Positions 1 to 10,054 of a DNA stretch of 64,000 nt are shown one piece after another. Position numbers and translations under genes: made by a program. The stretch's first letter is position 1. Every line of letters begins with the position of its first letter. The DNA lies in NCBI RefSeq assembly GCF_015832195.1, contig NC_052027.1:10040149-10104148 (forward strand), given 5' to 3'. The notes under the pieces are model-generated. The model did not search any database and was not told where the DNA came from. It worked only from the letters and a program-made list of their open reading frames with translations. This stretch comes from Motacilla alba alba (lineage: Eukaryota > Chordata > Aves > Passeriformes > Motacillidae).

Positions 1-25
1 AGCAGGTGAAGAAAAGAGAGAGGAG
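1..25 (+). CDS. XPC: XPC exon, 3' end only
   Basis: The window opens inside this exon. It reads QVKKRER, with AG as the first two bases of an Arg codon, then a GTAAG donor. It aligns with human QAKTRERS directly before the next exon. Confidence 0.8.
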
Positions 26-3000
26 GTAAGAACAAGGAGGTGGTGGAGGGCTGCTAAAAGCTGAAGTTAAAAATACCCTAAGTTTTGGCTGTCACTAACT
101 TGCTGTGTTCAGGGTGAAAAATCCCCACTTGGTGCAGACCATTGAGTTGGAATGATGCAGGGTTGTGGGATGAAGAAGAGTTTACACACTGACAGTTCTA
201 CAGAAATCTTCAGTGGAAGTTGGCAGGAAGGGAGGAGGCCTTTCAGCTTCCTTGAAAATCAAGTGTGTGACTTCATTGTGTTTTACTGTCTCCATTTCCA
301 TGAAGGGACAGCAGATGTCTTCAGGGAGAGCTGTGGGTGAATGACATTGTGTTACTGCAAAACCTTAACAGCCAGTTCACATAGCCAGTCACTAAACCTT
401 TCCTTAAGTGTGCACAGAAGATTCTCTGGGATGGATTCTTTCTGTGAACTGGCCCAGTTCAGGAATCAAGAAAGGCAGGTTCACAGAATCCCACAACATC
501 CCTTTCTTTTGTAATCTTCTGCAGAGAAAAAAGAAAAGCTGAGTTTGAGATGTACCTTCGGAGAATGATGAAACGTTTCAGCAAGGAAGTTCGTGAGGAC
601 ACACATAAGGTATTTGTCACAGAGAACCATGGCAGAGAAGAAATTTAGCATAAAGTTTTCTGAACTGATTTGTAATCAAAAGAAACTAATTTTTATAAAA
701 TAACATGGGGCCACAGCTAGAACTGAAAAAATAAAGAGGCTGTAGTCCTGACAGATGCTCATTAAGATTCCTCCTAACCTGTGAATTGGAAACACCAGTA
801 CCTGTGTTAGTAAAATTCTAACTCAAAGCATATGTGAGTAGGATGTATATTTCTCCATAGAGGGTTATCTTCTCATTCTGTTGGGATTAAACTGCCAGTT
901 GTGTAGAGCAGGCGACACTTGCAAAGACTTCAGTGCTTTGCTGTCTTCTGAAGACAGCACTGTGAGTGTTTGGGAGGCTTCATTGTCACCTCTCTCTGTG
1001 TTAAAAGGAGCACTGAAGTATTCCTTGCCTTTACCATGGACAGTAGTTCCAACTAGGAAAATCTCTTGTGAACTCACTTTTAAACTCTTCTCTCTCAGGT
1101 TCACTTGCTGTGTTTATTGGCAAATGGTTTCTACAGGAACAGGATCTGCAGCCAGCCAGATCTCCTCGCCATCGGTCTGTCCATCGTCCCCACGCGCTTC
1201 ACCCAAGTGCCCGCAGGCCAAGTGGGCCTTGTCTACCTTTCCAACCTGGTGAAATGGTAAAACTCTCTTCTGATGGTGCTGTCACATGGAATGTTGGGCG
1301 TAGGTTCAGGGAGAGGGGTAACTGTAACTAGCAATTTTCTGTGGATTTTGTAGATTTTGTGTACAAGGGTGCGAGGGGCTGTCCTTTTTAGAGAAGGAGA
1401 GGGTGAACTCAGAAGTTTAAGAATACAGTCACAAACAGTGGATAACAAGCAGGTATCTTGTGTTTCAGGTTTGTTGGAACCTTCACTGTCAATGAGGAGC
1501 TTTCCACTGAAAAAGGAGAGCCCCTTCAGTCAACACTGGAGAGGAGGTTTGCCATCTATGCTGCACAGGATGATGAGGAGCTTGTTCATGTAAGAGACTG
1601 GGAAGTGCAGGGTTGGTTGCTGAGTTTGGATGCTGTATCAGGTCAAACACAAAGTGGTGGGATGAGTGGATTTGAAGAAATCAGATTGGTGACTTAAGTG
1701 ATTCTGTAGCTTTTCATTTTCTTGTATTTTTATCTTGAGACCTCCTGTGATTAAATTGCTCAATTTGAATTGTTTTGCAGATATTTTTAATTATTCTGCG
1801 AGCTTTACAGCTGCTGTGTCGCCTTGTGCTGTCTTTTCAGCCTATTCCTCTCAAGGAGACAAGACCAAAGGTAGTTTTTGGTTGTTTGTGTGGATAAGGA
1901 ATAGGTCACTGATTTAGTAGGATTAAAATAACTTTCTGGCTATTACAGCTTGCAGTGAATCACTTACTGCATGAACCAGGGTTCTGTCTGCATTGCAGAA
2001 AATGCACACCCTTAATTTTTAATTTTCTTCTTTAGAAAAGCCACTAATTTCTGTGTTTCAGCAAAGATTTCTTAACATTTCAGTGGGTTTACATTTCTCT
2101 AACACTTATGTGGCACCTCTTGCTGCATGAGTACACCTCTCTTCAGCCAGTTGCCTCAAGTTTTCAAGTGAATTGACTGTGCCTGCCAACCTTTGGTCTG
2201 CATGAACCTTAGGCTGATTTCAGTCTGGTTTTTTTACCATATTCTTAGCTGTGGTGATAAAGTGACCTGGCCTGTTTCCCTGCAGGGAAAGAGCTCATCC
2301 AAGAGGCTGTCTCACAGCAGCACCTCTGAGGGACAGGAGAGTTCTGCCACAACACCCAAAGCTGTGGCAAAAACTTGCCCCTGCAAGAAAGCCAAGCAGG
2401 ACGAGAAATCCTCAGAGAGCAAAGAAAACAACAAGGAGCCAAAGAAACCCAAAACTGCCCAGACCGAAAGGACACACAAGTCAAAGCTGACTAAAGGTAG
2501 GCAGGAACAGAAGGAATCAAATAATGAGACCAGTTCAGCAGAAAAAGATGTGCCTGTCAGGCCCAAGAACGACCGCCGGAGACGAGTGGCCTCCAAAGTG
2601 TGTTACAAGGAAGAGAGTGGAAGTGATGAGGGCAGTGCTTCGGACTTTGAGATTTCAGAGGAGGAGAGTGATGTCTCCGATGAGGATTTTGAAACTGTCC
2701 CTAAGAGGCGGAGGAGCTCACAAGCCTCCCAGAACTCGAAGCTGACAACTATGAAAAGGTCAAAAACTGAGACTTCAGAAACAAGGCAATCAGAAAATTC
2801 GTATGGAGCTGAGACTAAGCTAGCAAAAAGTAAAACTCCAGCCTTGCCTCAAGCACAGAGGAAGAGAAACAAAATAATTTCTAGTGATGAGGATGAAGGA
2901 CAGCAGGAGGTGAGGAAAGCCATGGGCACAGACCAGTGGCTGGAGGTTTTCCTTGAGCCTGAGGACAAGTGGGTTTGTGTAGACTGTGTTCATGGCAATG

Positions 3001-6000
3001 TGGGCCAGCCCCAGCTGTGCTTTGCACATGCCACAAAGCCGCTTTTCTATGTTGTGGGATTTGACAACGATGGGAGTGTCAGGGATGTGACACAAAGATA
3101 TGATCCAGTGTGGATGACCTCAACAAGGAAGAGCCGTGTGGATCCAGAGTGGTGGGAAGAGACACTGCAGCCCTATGAAAGTCCCTATGTGGAGAGAGAC
3201 AAGAAGGAAGAAAATGAGGTAAATGGCAATAGGTTGTTCAGGACTTGTAGTGCCAGGAGTCCAGTCCCTGGATTCTCATTCAGGAAAAAATCATTAGAAA
3301 TCTCTTTCCATGAGGAGGAGGTTTGTATTTGAACTTGAAATGTTGAGATTGAACATAAAGAGAATATACAGTGGTAAATTGAAACAATATGAAATTATGG
3401 AGGTTGTTCAGACGAGTTTCCCCATAGCAGAAGTACTGCACAGCTTGTGCTGGAAACTTACTAGTGAGGTTTGTGTGGTGTTTAGCATCACTCTTCTCAG
3501 AGAGAATTTTTAAAGTACATAGGTCAGGGTACACATCTAAGTACTTATTTGCAGCAAGAGTGTTTTGGTCTGTTGGCTCATCTGCTAAGTTGCTGGGTTT
3601 TTTTTCCCCTTTTGGTTCATGTTATAGTCATTCTCATTTTCTTACAAAGGGTAGTGAAAAAGTTGTGAAATTGCTCTTTTCTTACAGTTTCAAGTGAAGC
3701 TTCAAGATCAACCTCTACCAACAGCAATTGGAGAGTACAAAAACCACCCTCTTTATGCACTGAAGAGGCACCTCTTGAAATACCAGGCCATCTATCCCGA
3801 GACAGCTGCTATCCTGGGGTACTGCAGGGGAGAGGCTGTCTACTCCAGGTGAGCTGTGCACTTATTATCACCGGCATCTGTGATCTTTGTAACAAACTGG
3901 AGAGCTAATTTGCATGATGGTATCAGCTGTAGTCTCAGGCCACATGCATAAACAGGTGAGGCATTTAGCTGCTCTGACAGCATTTGTGTATCACTAAGAT
4001 ACAGCTTTTTTTATTATTCCTAATATAGGTTTATTGTGGATCTGTTACGGGTGACTTGAAAACTCTTACATTTGCTTCTTTCTGGCCTTTTCAGAGACTG
4101 CATACACACGCTGCACTCCAGGGACACTTGGCTGAAGCAAGCTCGAGTGGTGAGGATTGGAGAAGTGCCTTACAAGGTAAGAGGGTTTGACTTCTCCTGT
4201 GCAATCCATCTGCCCTCTAAAGCTCAAGCTCAGCTCTGTTTTGGTTTTTGTCTTCTGCAGATTTCACACATGCTTGCATGGTTTGTGGTAGCTGTACTGT
4301 CTGCCTGCTGTGCCTGTAGTTCCCACATCCTGCCCAAAGCCCTGCTTTTTTTTTCCCACCATGATGGTATCTGGCAGAATTGCTCCCTTTTCACCTTCTC
4401 CAGAGGCATCCCAGTGTTTTATATGCACTGCTGGATCTCTGCCTGTTGCATACAGGTGCCCTGGGTTGTCATTTATAGGCAATGGATATCGAAGCTAGGA
4501 AATAGCATTTCTGCTCTCCCAGAACCTTCTCCTTCGGTGTCCTAGGAAAACCTGAAACTGCTGTCAGCTTCTTGTGATGTTTCAGGCCTGGTTGTTGTAT
4601 TTGCAGATGGTAAAAGGATTTTCCAACCGGGCGAGGAAGGCGCGCCGGGCAGAGCCGGCGAACCAGGACCGGGAGGACCTGGCGCTGTTTGGCCGCTGGC
4701 AGACAGAGGAGTATCAGCCTCCCATAGCAGTGGATGGAAAGGTAGCTGGGAAGGCAGAGGGCTGGTGCTAAAGCAGAGGGCAGGGTTTGTGTGGAGCTCT
4801 GGGCTTTATTTTTCCAGAAGTTGTATGTTTCAGGCATGAGATCAGTCAGTAATATCTGGATTCAGGATTAAGAGTTCAGAGGTAATTGTTCACAGGGGGA
4901 AATAGTCAAAACTTTACTGAGGCCTTTCTTTCACAAGTACTCACTCAAGTGGCAGTGAGGGCAGACTGCTAAAGTCAACATTTTGTTGATCTGATCTTCC
5001 TAGCCCATGTTTTGCCTTGCTAATTCTCTGCATTACAGCCTGAGTAACAAAGCTTGGGCAGAGGACATAGCTAGGAGATAACCATGCAGCTAAAATCTAG
5101 GCTTGTACCTCGTCATGTGAATATTAATTGAATACTGGAGTGGAATATAGCAGGTCAGGAGGGGAGAGTCCGAGTATTTTCACCTCTCTCCAGAAAGCAG
5201 GATTATCACCATCTCTCTTTAATCTTGCCGTTACAGGTTCCTCGGAATGAATATGGAAATGTCTATCTCTTCTTGCCATCCATGTTACCTGTGGGCTGCG
5301 TGCAGCTGAAACTGCCAAACCTGAACAGAGTGGCACGGAAGTTGAACATTGACTGTGCTCAAGCCATCACTGGATTTGATTTTCACGGCGGCTACTCACA
5401 CCCAGTGTATGTAAAAGCTGCTTTGTTGCACCTGTCAGATGTTGATGTCCTGCAGAATTTGTGTATCTTGTGTTAAGGGGAGCATGTGACCAGTTGTACA
5501 CTTTGATCCTTTGAGACACACAGTAGCTTTTGGGCTGGGTCAAGCAGGCATTTGCTCCCTTTCTTTTGCCTTGTAGCTAACGGAGGCTTGTCTTCTCCTT
5601 CCTAGCACTGATGGGTATGTAGTGTGTGAGGAGTATAAAGAGGTCCTTGTTGCTGCCTGGGAGAATGAACAAGCAGAAATAGAAAAGAAGGAGAAGGAGG
5701 TGAGAATGATTTTTGCAGATTCCTTATTGTTACCTTTACAAAGTAAATTTCATTGAAACTGGGCAGTCAAACAGGGTGGGCTGTGTAAGCAACAAGCACG
5801 AGGCTTTTTTGATGACAGTTTAAAAATCTTAAAGCTTTCTGTTTCCATGTGCATGAATGCATTGAAACTCAGAGTAGTAAATTTTTCTTTTTCCTACGAC
5901 AATCCCCCACAGAAGCGTGAGAAAAGAGCTCTAGGGAATTGGAAGCTGCTGACAAAAGGACTTCTCATCAGAGAGAGACTGAAGCAACGCTACTCTATCA

Positions 6001-6751
6001 AGGTATCTTGCAATTTTATTAGTCATTTCTCTTTCTGGAGGTTATTTTAACTGTAGAATATAATTTTGAGACTGTAATTGCTCAAAAGTCTTCAGCTAGT
6101 CAAAAAAGCTAGGCAGAAGTTCAGTGTGGTCATGGTTATCAAAGATTTGTTACTGTTTAACAAGGAATGAATGTTTTTAATTTTATTACCATTTTCTGTT
6201 TTGTCATACCCCTTCCTAGATTTATTCCTCTAAGCCAAGCATGTAGCTAACAGATGGAGAGTGGGGCACTTTTTCTTTTAGTTAGATGTCTTAGTTCTTA
6301 ATTTTTTCTGCAAGAAGATAAAAAGCCTGGTCTTTTAAAAACAGGTTGGTTTTATTCTGTTGTTAGAAAAATGCTTGTGTTGCAAGAATGTTTGGTGTTG
6401 AGAAATAGAAGCACTTTGGGCGGGAAGCTCTAACCAGAGCCACTCATTTTCACTGTGACCGAAGGCAAGCCCTCTTAGAAAGAGGCAGTTAGAAATGATT
6501 CTTAAGAGTGACTTGCTGATTTTCACACCTGTTTTTTCCAGACTGAGCCATCAGCACCTGAGACAGAGAAAGGAGGGGGATTCTCTTCTGATGAAGAAGG
6601 AGCTCCGAGCTCAGAGGGCACAGTGGGGAACACAGCCATTTATTGGCCCCAGAATCGCCAGCTAGAGAAACAAGAAGAGATAACAACCAAAAAGAGCAAG
6701 CGAGAAAAGAGAGGAGAGGCAGCTCAGTTGTTCCCTTTTGAGAAATTGTGA
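1..6751 (+). CDS. XPC: XPC, DNA damage recognition subunit (3' part, 13 exons)
   Basis: XPC detects helix-distorting lesions in the nucleus, with RAD23 and centrin-2, and recruits TFIIH for global-genome nucleotide excision repair. Joining exons 1-25, 525-609, 1099-1256, 1469-1589, 1781-1870, 2286-3218, 3688-3848, 4095-4176, 4607-4741, 5237-5406, 5606-5699, 5913-6002 and 6542-6751 gives one open frame of 783 codons plus stop, all with GT-AG borders. It follows human XPC from the stretch before its transglutaminase-like fold to the C-terminus. In order I see the first half of that fold (FIGTF-type, ERRFAIY, DDEELVH), a long charged insert, its second half ([16 protein letters not shown]), BHD1 ([21 protein letters not shown]), BHD2/BHD3 ([28 protein letters not shown]) and the conserved C-terminal end (LFPFEKL). 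The N-terminal exons precede the window. It is tail-to-tail with TMEM43. No break is seen. Confidence 0.98.
525..609 (+). CDS. XPC: XPC exon
   Basis: Follows TTCTGCAG and ends before GTATTT. Encodes [14 protein letters not shown] through DTHK, the basic helix that leads into the transglutaminase-like fold. Confidence 0.93.
1099..1256 (+). CDS. XPC: XPC exon, start of transglutaminase-like fold
   Basis: Acceptor TCTCTCAG, donor GTAAAA. Encodes [14 protein letters not shown] through YLSNLVKW, very close to human XPC. The Trp codon is split across the next intron. Confidence 0.95.
1469..1589 (+). CDS. XPC: XPC exon
   Basis: Acceptor TGTTTCAG, donor GTAAGA. Encodes [19 protein letters not shown] and DDEELVH of the transglutaminase-like fold. 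Confidence 0.95.
1781..1870 (+). CDS. XPC: XPC exon
   Basis: Acceptor TTTTGCAG, donor GTAGTT, 30 codons in phase 0. Encodes [18 protein letters not shown], matching the human hydrophobic helix before the charged insert. Confidence 0.94.
2286..3218 (+). CDS. XPC: XPC large central exon (disordered insert and second half of the fold)
   Basis: This 933-bp exon corresponds to the single very large internal exon of human XPC. It begins with a Lys/Ser/Glu-rich stretch of low similarity to human, has the conserved island [18 protein letters not shown], and ends with the conserved region [17 protein letters not shown] and [10 protein letters not shown]. Acidic SSDEDEG and basic KRRR runs fit a flexible protein-binding insert. 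Confidence 0.97.
3688..3848 (+). CDS. XPC: XPC exon, BHD1 region
   Basis: Acceptor TCTTACAG, donor GTGAGC. Encodes [20 protein letters not shown] and [10 protein letters not shown]. In the family, BHD1 contacts undamaged duplex next to the lesion. Confidence 0.95.
4095..4176 (+). CDS. XPC: XPC exon, BHD1
   Basis: Acceptor TTTTCAG, donor GTAAGA. Encodes [19 protein letters not shown] and GEVPYK. Confidence 0.95.
4607..4741 (+). CDS. XPC: XPC exon, BHD1-BHD2 junction
   Basis: Acceptor ATTTGCAG, donor GTAGCT, 45 codons in phase 0. Encodes [17 protein letters not shown] and [12 protein letters not shown]. It is more GC- and CpG-rich than the other XPC exons. Confidence 0.95.
5237..5406 (+). CDS. 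XPC: XPC exon, BHD2/BHD3
   Basis: Acceptor TTACAG, donor GTATGT. Encodes [18 protein letters not shown] and [13 protein letters not shown], the most conserved block of the protein and part of the lesion-sensing hairpins. Confidence 0.96.
5606..5699 (+). CDS. XPC: XPC exon, end of BHD3
   Basis: Acceptor TTCCTAG, donor GTGAGA. Completes [16 protein letters not shown] and continues into the Glu/Lys-rich helix [14 protein letters not shown]. Confidence 0.94.
5913..6002 (+). CDS. XPC: XPC exon, C-terminal helix
   Basis: Acceptor CCCCACAG, donor GTATCT. Encodes [19 protein letters not shown] and RERLKQRY. In the family this segment binds centrin-2. Confidence 0.95.
6542..6751 (+). CDS. XPC: XPC terminal coding exon
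   Basis: Acceptor TTTTTTCCAG. Encodes an acidic [13 protein letters not shown] stretch, YWPQNRQ, a basic KKSKREKRG run and the end LFPFEKL, then TGA. The end matches the human TFIIH-interacting C-terminus (LFPFEQL). Confidence 0.96.
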   Translation, partial: TEPSAPETEKGGGFSSDEEGAPSSEGTVGNTAIYWPQNRQLEKQEEITTKKSKREKRGEAAQLFPFEKL

Positions 6752-7835
6752 TGACAGGCTTTTCTTTGGTGTTCTCAGATGCAGGAAACATGGTCATTAT
6801 AAAAGTATCCTTTACCAGTTAGGGCCTTAGGGTCTTCCTCTGCACTTGTGTTTCTGAGCAGGCAGGGACCAACCTAATTCAGTATCCAGTTTCCTTTGAG
6901 ATCACAGGTATCACTTAGGTATCAGATTCTTCCTTTTGTCCTTGGACTCGGGAGAAGAGCTGCACCTTCCAAGATCACTTTGCTTTGTTGGGATTTTTGC
7001 TCTCTTTTGTATCACTCAGCACTAACTCAGCACTAATAGTTGGGTTTCCTGAGGCACTCCTGTCATAAACAGTCTCTTTTCCTATTTTTCTTGTTTTCAT
7101 TTTTCCCTGCTTGCTCAGAACTAAAGCATCCAGCTGCTTTTTATCTGTCTGCTGAGAGGTGGCCGAAGGAATGCTGATGCCTGCTTTGATCCACAGCTTA
7201 CCCAAAGCAGTGGTGAGGTTCTAGCCTTTCTGTCTCAAGGGGGAAACACTTCCCTTAAGGTCTAAAAAAAAAACCCCAAAATCAGAATATTGAGGAATTA
7301 GTATTTTCTAAAGAATACTTACATCACAAAATGCAAGTTTGGCTTTTGAACCTGAATCTTGTGCTGTGGAAGGGAGAAGCCCTGTCCTTATTACCAACTT
7401 GGGGTTCAGTATGCCTTCTTAAGCAATTTGAATATATACATATTTGCTTATGTTGCTTATCAAGATCCTGTTCTGGAGCAAAACACTTAAAACTGGCTAA
7501 ATCTCACTGATGGAACAAAATTCACTAGAACCACACAATTCTTGTTATCCAGTACCATAGCATTAAAAATCTGTTGAGAGAGGAATATTAAATCTACATA
7601 AGCTTTTGTTGCACTTTTGTAGTAGAAATACTGATCTGTCTTTGGCAGGATGTATCTGAAGTCCACTGACACACACAGTCTCTTCAGAAATGGAGAGGAA
7701 AACAATTTAGTCATTGCTGGACATTCGTCACAGAGTAAGAAATGTAAGAAAATGGCTTTCATGTAACTATGTTCAGAAGAAAATCTATTTTTGTACTCTA
7801 TTTGTAGATCAAAATAAAGTTTGAAAAAAAGAGCA
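6752..7835 (+). other. XPC: XPC 3' untranslated region
   Basis: About 1.08 kb of AT-rich non-coding sequence between the XPC stop and a canonical AATAAA. The end is approximate. No other feature is seen in it. Confidence 0.75.
7813..7818 (+). terminator. XPC: XPC poly(A) signal AATAAA
   Basis: Canonical hexamer followed within about 20 bases by a GT-rich element (TGTTGTCTGTTTTTGG), as expected of a functional 3'-end site. A second plus-strand AATAAA at 8142-8147 could serve a longer form. Confidence 0.8.
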
Positions 7836-8137
7836 TGTTGTCTGTTTTTGGAATGCACATATAACCCCCACTCTCCTTAAAATACAAGGGGCTGTAGCAG
7901 TCAGGTTGAACCATTATATTGTTCAAATGATCTTAGAGAGGCAAGGAAGTTACTGACTTCTTTGGTCAGTAAAAACACATGGCAGGCTGGCAGCAGTACA
8001 CAGAGCAGACAGCAGCTTCCCAAAACAGAAATATTTGCAGGACAAACAAAACCCAACAATAGGAAACTAGTTCTTGTGGAAGCTACAAACTACCTGGACA
8101 TTACATTATTCCTGGATATAAAACATGCAATACTTGA

Positions 8138-8190
8138 ATTTAATAAAAAAGCCTACAGACCATTTTTTTGAAAACGGTATTTTATTAAAT
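8138..8190. repeat. 11-bp inverted repeat carrying a poly(A) signal on each strand
   Basis: Arms ATTTAATAAAA (8138-8148) and TTTTATTAAAT (8180-8190) are exact reverse complements with 31 bases between. The left arm gives AATAAA on the plus strand (8142-8147). The right arm gives AATAAA on the minus strand (8181-8186), where TMEM43 needs it. Confidence 0.85.
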
Positions 8191-9851
8191 ATACAAAAGC
8201 TCAGCACTTCTGTAGAAAATTGTCACTTCATTTCCAATAAGTAATGCTGGTTAGTGTTCTGCATCGTGGGCAAAACAGCAGCAGTCCAAACCCAGTTTCT
8301 CTCCCACATGGAGCACAATTCCTGACTGCTGGAGCACGAGCAGGTGTTGCTGAGCAGCAGGAGGGCTGTGCAGCACCACTGCCACGTACCAGTGCATGCA
8401 CAAGGCCAGCTCCTGTACCTGCCCTTTCACTCCCTGCTCCTGCTTTCACCAGGACAGAGCTGTGACACCAAACAGACTATTCAAATACTAGAAGAATGAA
8501 AGTAATTAGGACTAATAAAGTCATTACAAATTCTCAAAACATTTATGATTTCTAATTCAGATTTCTATTTCAGTATCGTTTCTAGCAAACGTTTGCTTCT
8601 ATGTATGTTCAAGTCAAGTTCCTTTGGTACAGAGAACACTCCTCTGATGGTCATAAATAGATTTCATAATAGAAAACATTATTTTTGTACTGAACTGTGT
8701 ATACTTACAAAAACCCCAAACAGTAGTGTAGGGGGCCCCATCTGGAAGCCAGACTCTAGTTTGGTGGAGAAACTTAAGAGTGTCTCTAACCTCAAGTACT
8801 GGTTACAGCAGATAAACATGAGCCACCACAACACTACAAGGCATTCCTCTAACAAGATACAAAACTACCAATTTAGGCTTAGAAAATCTGTGAAAACTAA
8901 TCAGGCAAAAATGTTTCCATTATTTAATTTCACCTAGTATGTTCATTGTCCTTACTAAGTGAAATTAAAGAAAGGAACAGTATACACAGCAAAAAAAAAA
9001 ACCCAACTATTTTAGACTACACATTCAGTTACAAAAGTCAATGCTGTTTCAAGGCAGTAGGTTTTTTATTTACATGTGAATGACCTTTGAGTATCCCTTT
9101 AAGTGCAATTTGAAGTGAAATTTTTGAAACAGTTCTGATATAGTCCAGGCTATCATTTTGGATGCTTAACCAAGAACAAGTTCAGACTTTTTAAACCTGG
9201 GGGAAATCAATGTGTCCTGATAAATCTGCCCAACGTCAGAGCACTGCTAACCTGGCCACTCATTGCATCAATGACTTGGAAAATCCTCAGTCCAAAAGCA
9301 GAGGGTTTACATGAGTATTCTGTGGAATTCACCCAAGCTATGTTTTCCCTTTGAACACACGCACTGCCAAATACATCAGCTGAAGGAGTGTTCCTGACTG
9401 TGCAAACAAGAAAAGGCAGCACAGGGAGGGTTCTTCAGAGGCAGGCAGGCACATGCATTTCCTAAGGACATCTAACCAGGGTCCACGGGATGCAGCTGGC
9501 ACTTTCTCCAAAACACACAAGGTGCTCCACCCAGCAAGGACTTGCCAGTTCTCAAATCAGGGGGAATTACTAAGCAGTAAGAGGTACGAATCTGCTTGTT
9601 CACTAACTTACCATCAATACACATACCTAAAATGCTTTTTTTCCCCAAAGCTGGTGTCACTGACTTCCCCCAAACAGCATCCTATAGTCCTGTGGATGTC
9701 ATGTACCAATAATCACATTCAAGCCCCCTCCCCAGCTTTCAGTGCTCGCTGCTGAGCTGTGATTTGCTGTAAGCTTGCTTCAGGAACCGGGCAGAAATGC
9801 ACTTGGGAAGGTTCTAACCAGGACTCAGCTCAAGACCCGACCACCTCCTTA
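8165..9851 (-). other. TMEM43: TMEM43 3' untranslated region
   Basis: About 1.7 kb between the stop codon and the minus-strand AATAAA. Open stretches here on either strand are short and resemble no known protein. Confidence 0.7.
8181..8186 (-). terminator. TMEM43: TMEM43 poly(A) signal AATAAA
   Basis: First canonical hexamer on the minus strand downstream of the TMEM43 stop that sits close to the XPC 3' end. The cleavage site would fall near 8160-8170. Confidence 0.7.
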
Positions 9852-10054
9852 TCACTGCTGCTTTTTGGGCAGAACGCGAGACCTGGCCACCAGGATGGGG
9901 ACAGCGGAGAGCAGCGCGAGGAGCAGGGCCCAGAGCGGGCGGTAGAAGAGCCAGCCCACGGAGATGGTCAGCAGGGACAGCGAGCTGGCCGCGCACACCG
10001 CAAACGCCTTCAGGCCAACGCTAACCAGCTCCCTCACAACAGGAAACCAGTCCA
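9852..10054 (-). CDS. TMEM43: TMEM43 terminal coding exon
   Basis: Encodes [18 protein letters not shown], two membrane helices and the tail [11 protein letters not shown], then TGA. The residue aligned to human Ser358 is Ser here (codon TCG, 9981-9983). Confidence 0.97.

Noticed and set aside
4072..4545. 157-codon plus-strand open frame across an XPC exon and intron
   Set aside because: It contains the 4095-4176 exon in a different frame and continues into intron; it is a shadow of XPC.
8139..8188. The inverted repeat as a rho-independent-type terminator
   Set aside because: This is eukaryotic DNA; the arms are explained by opposing poly(A) signals.
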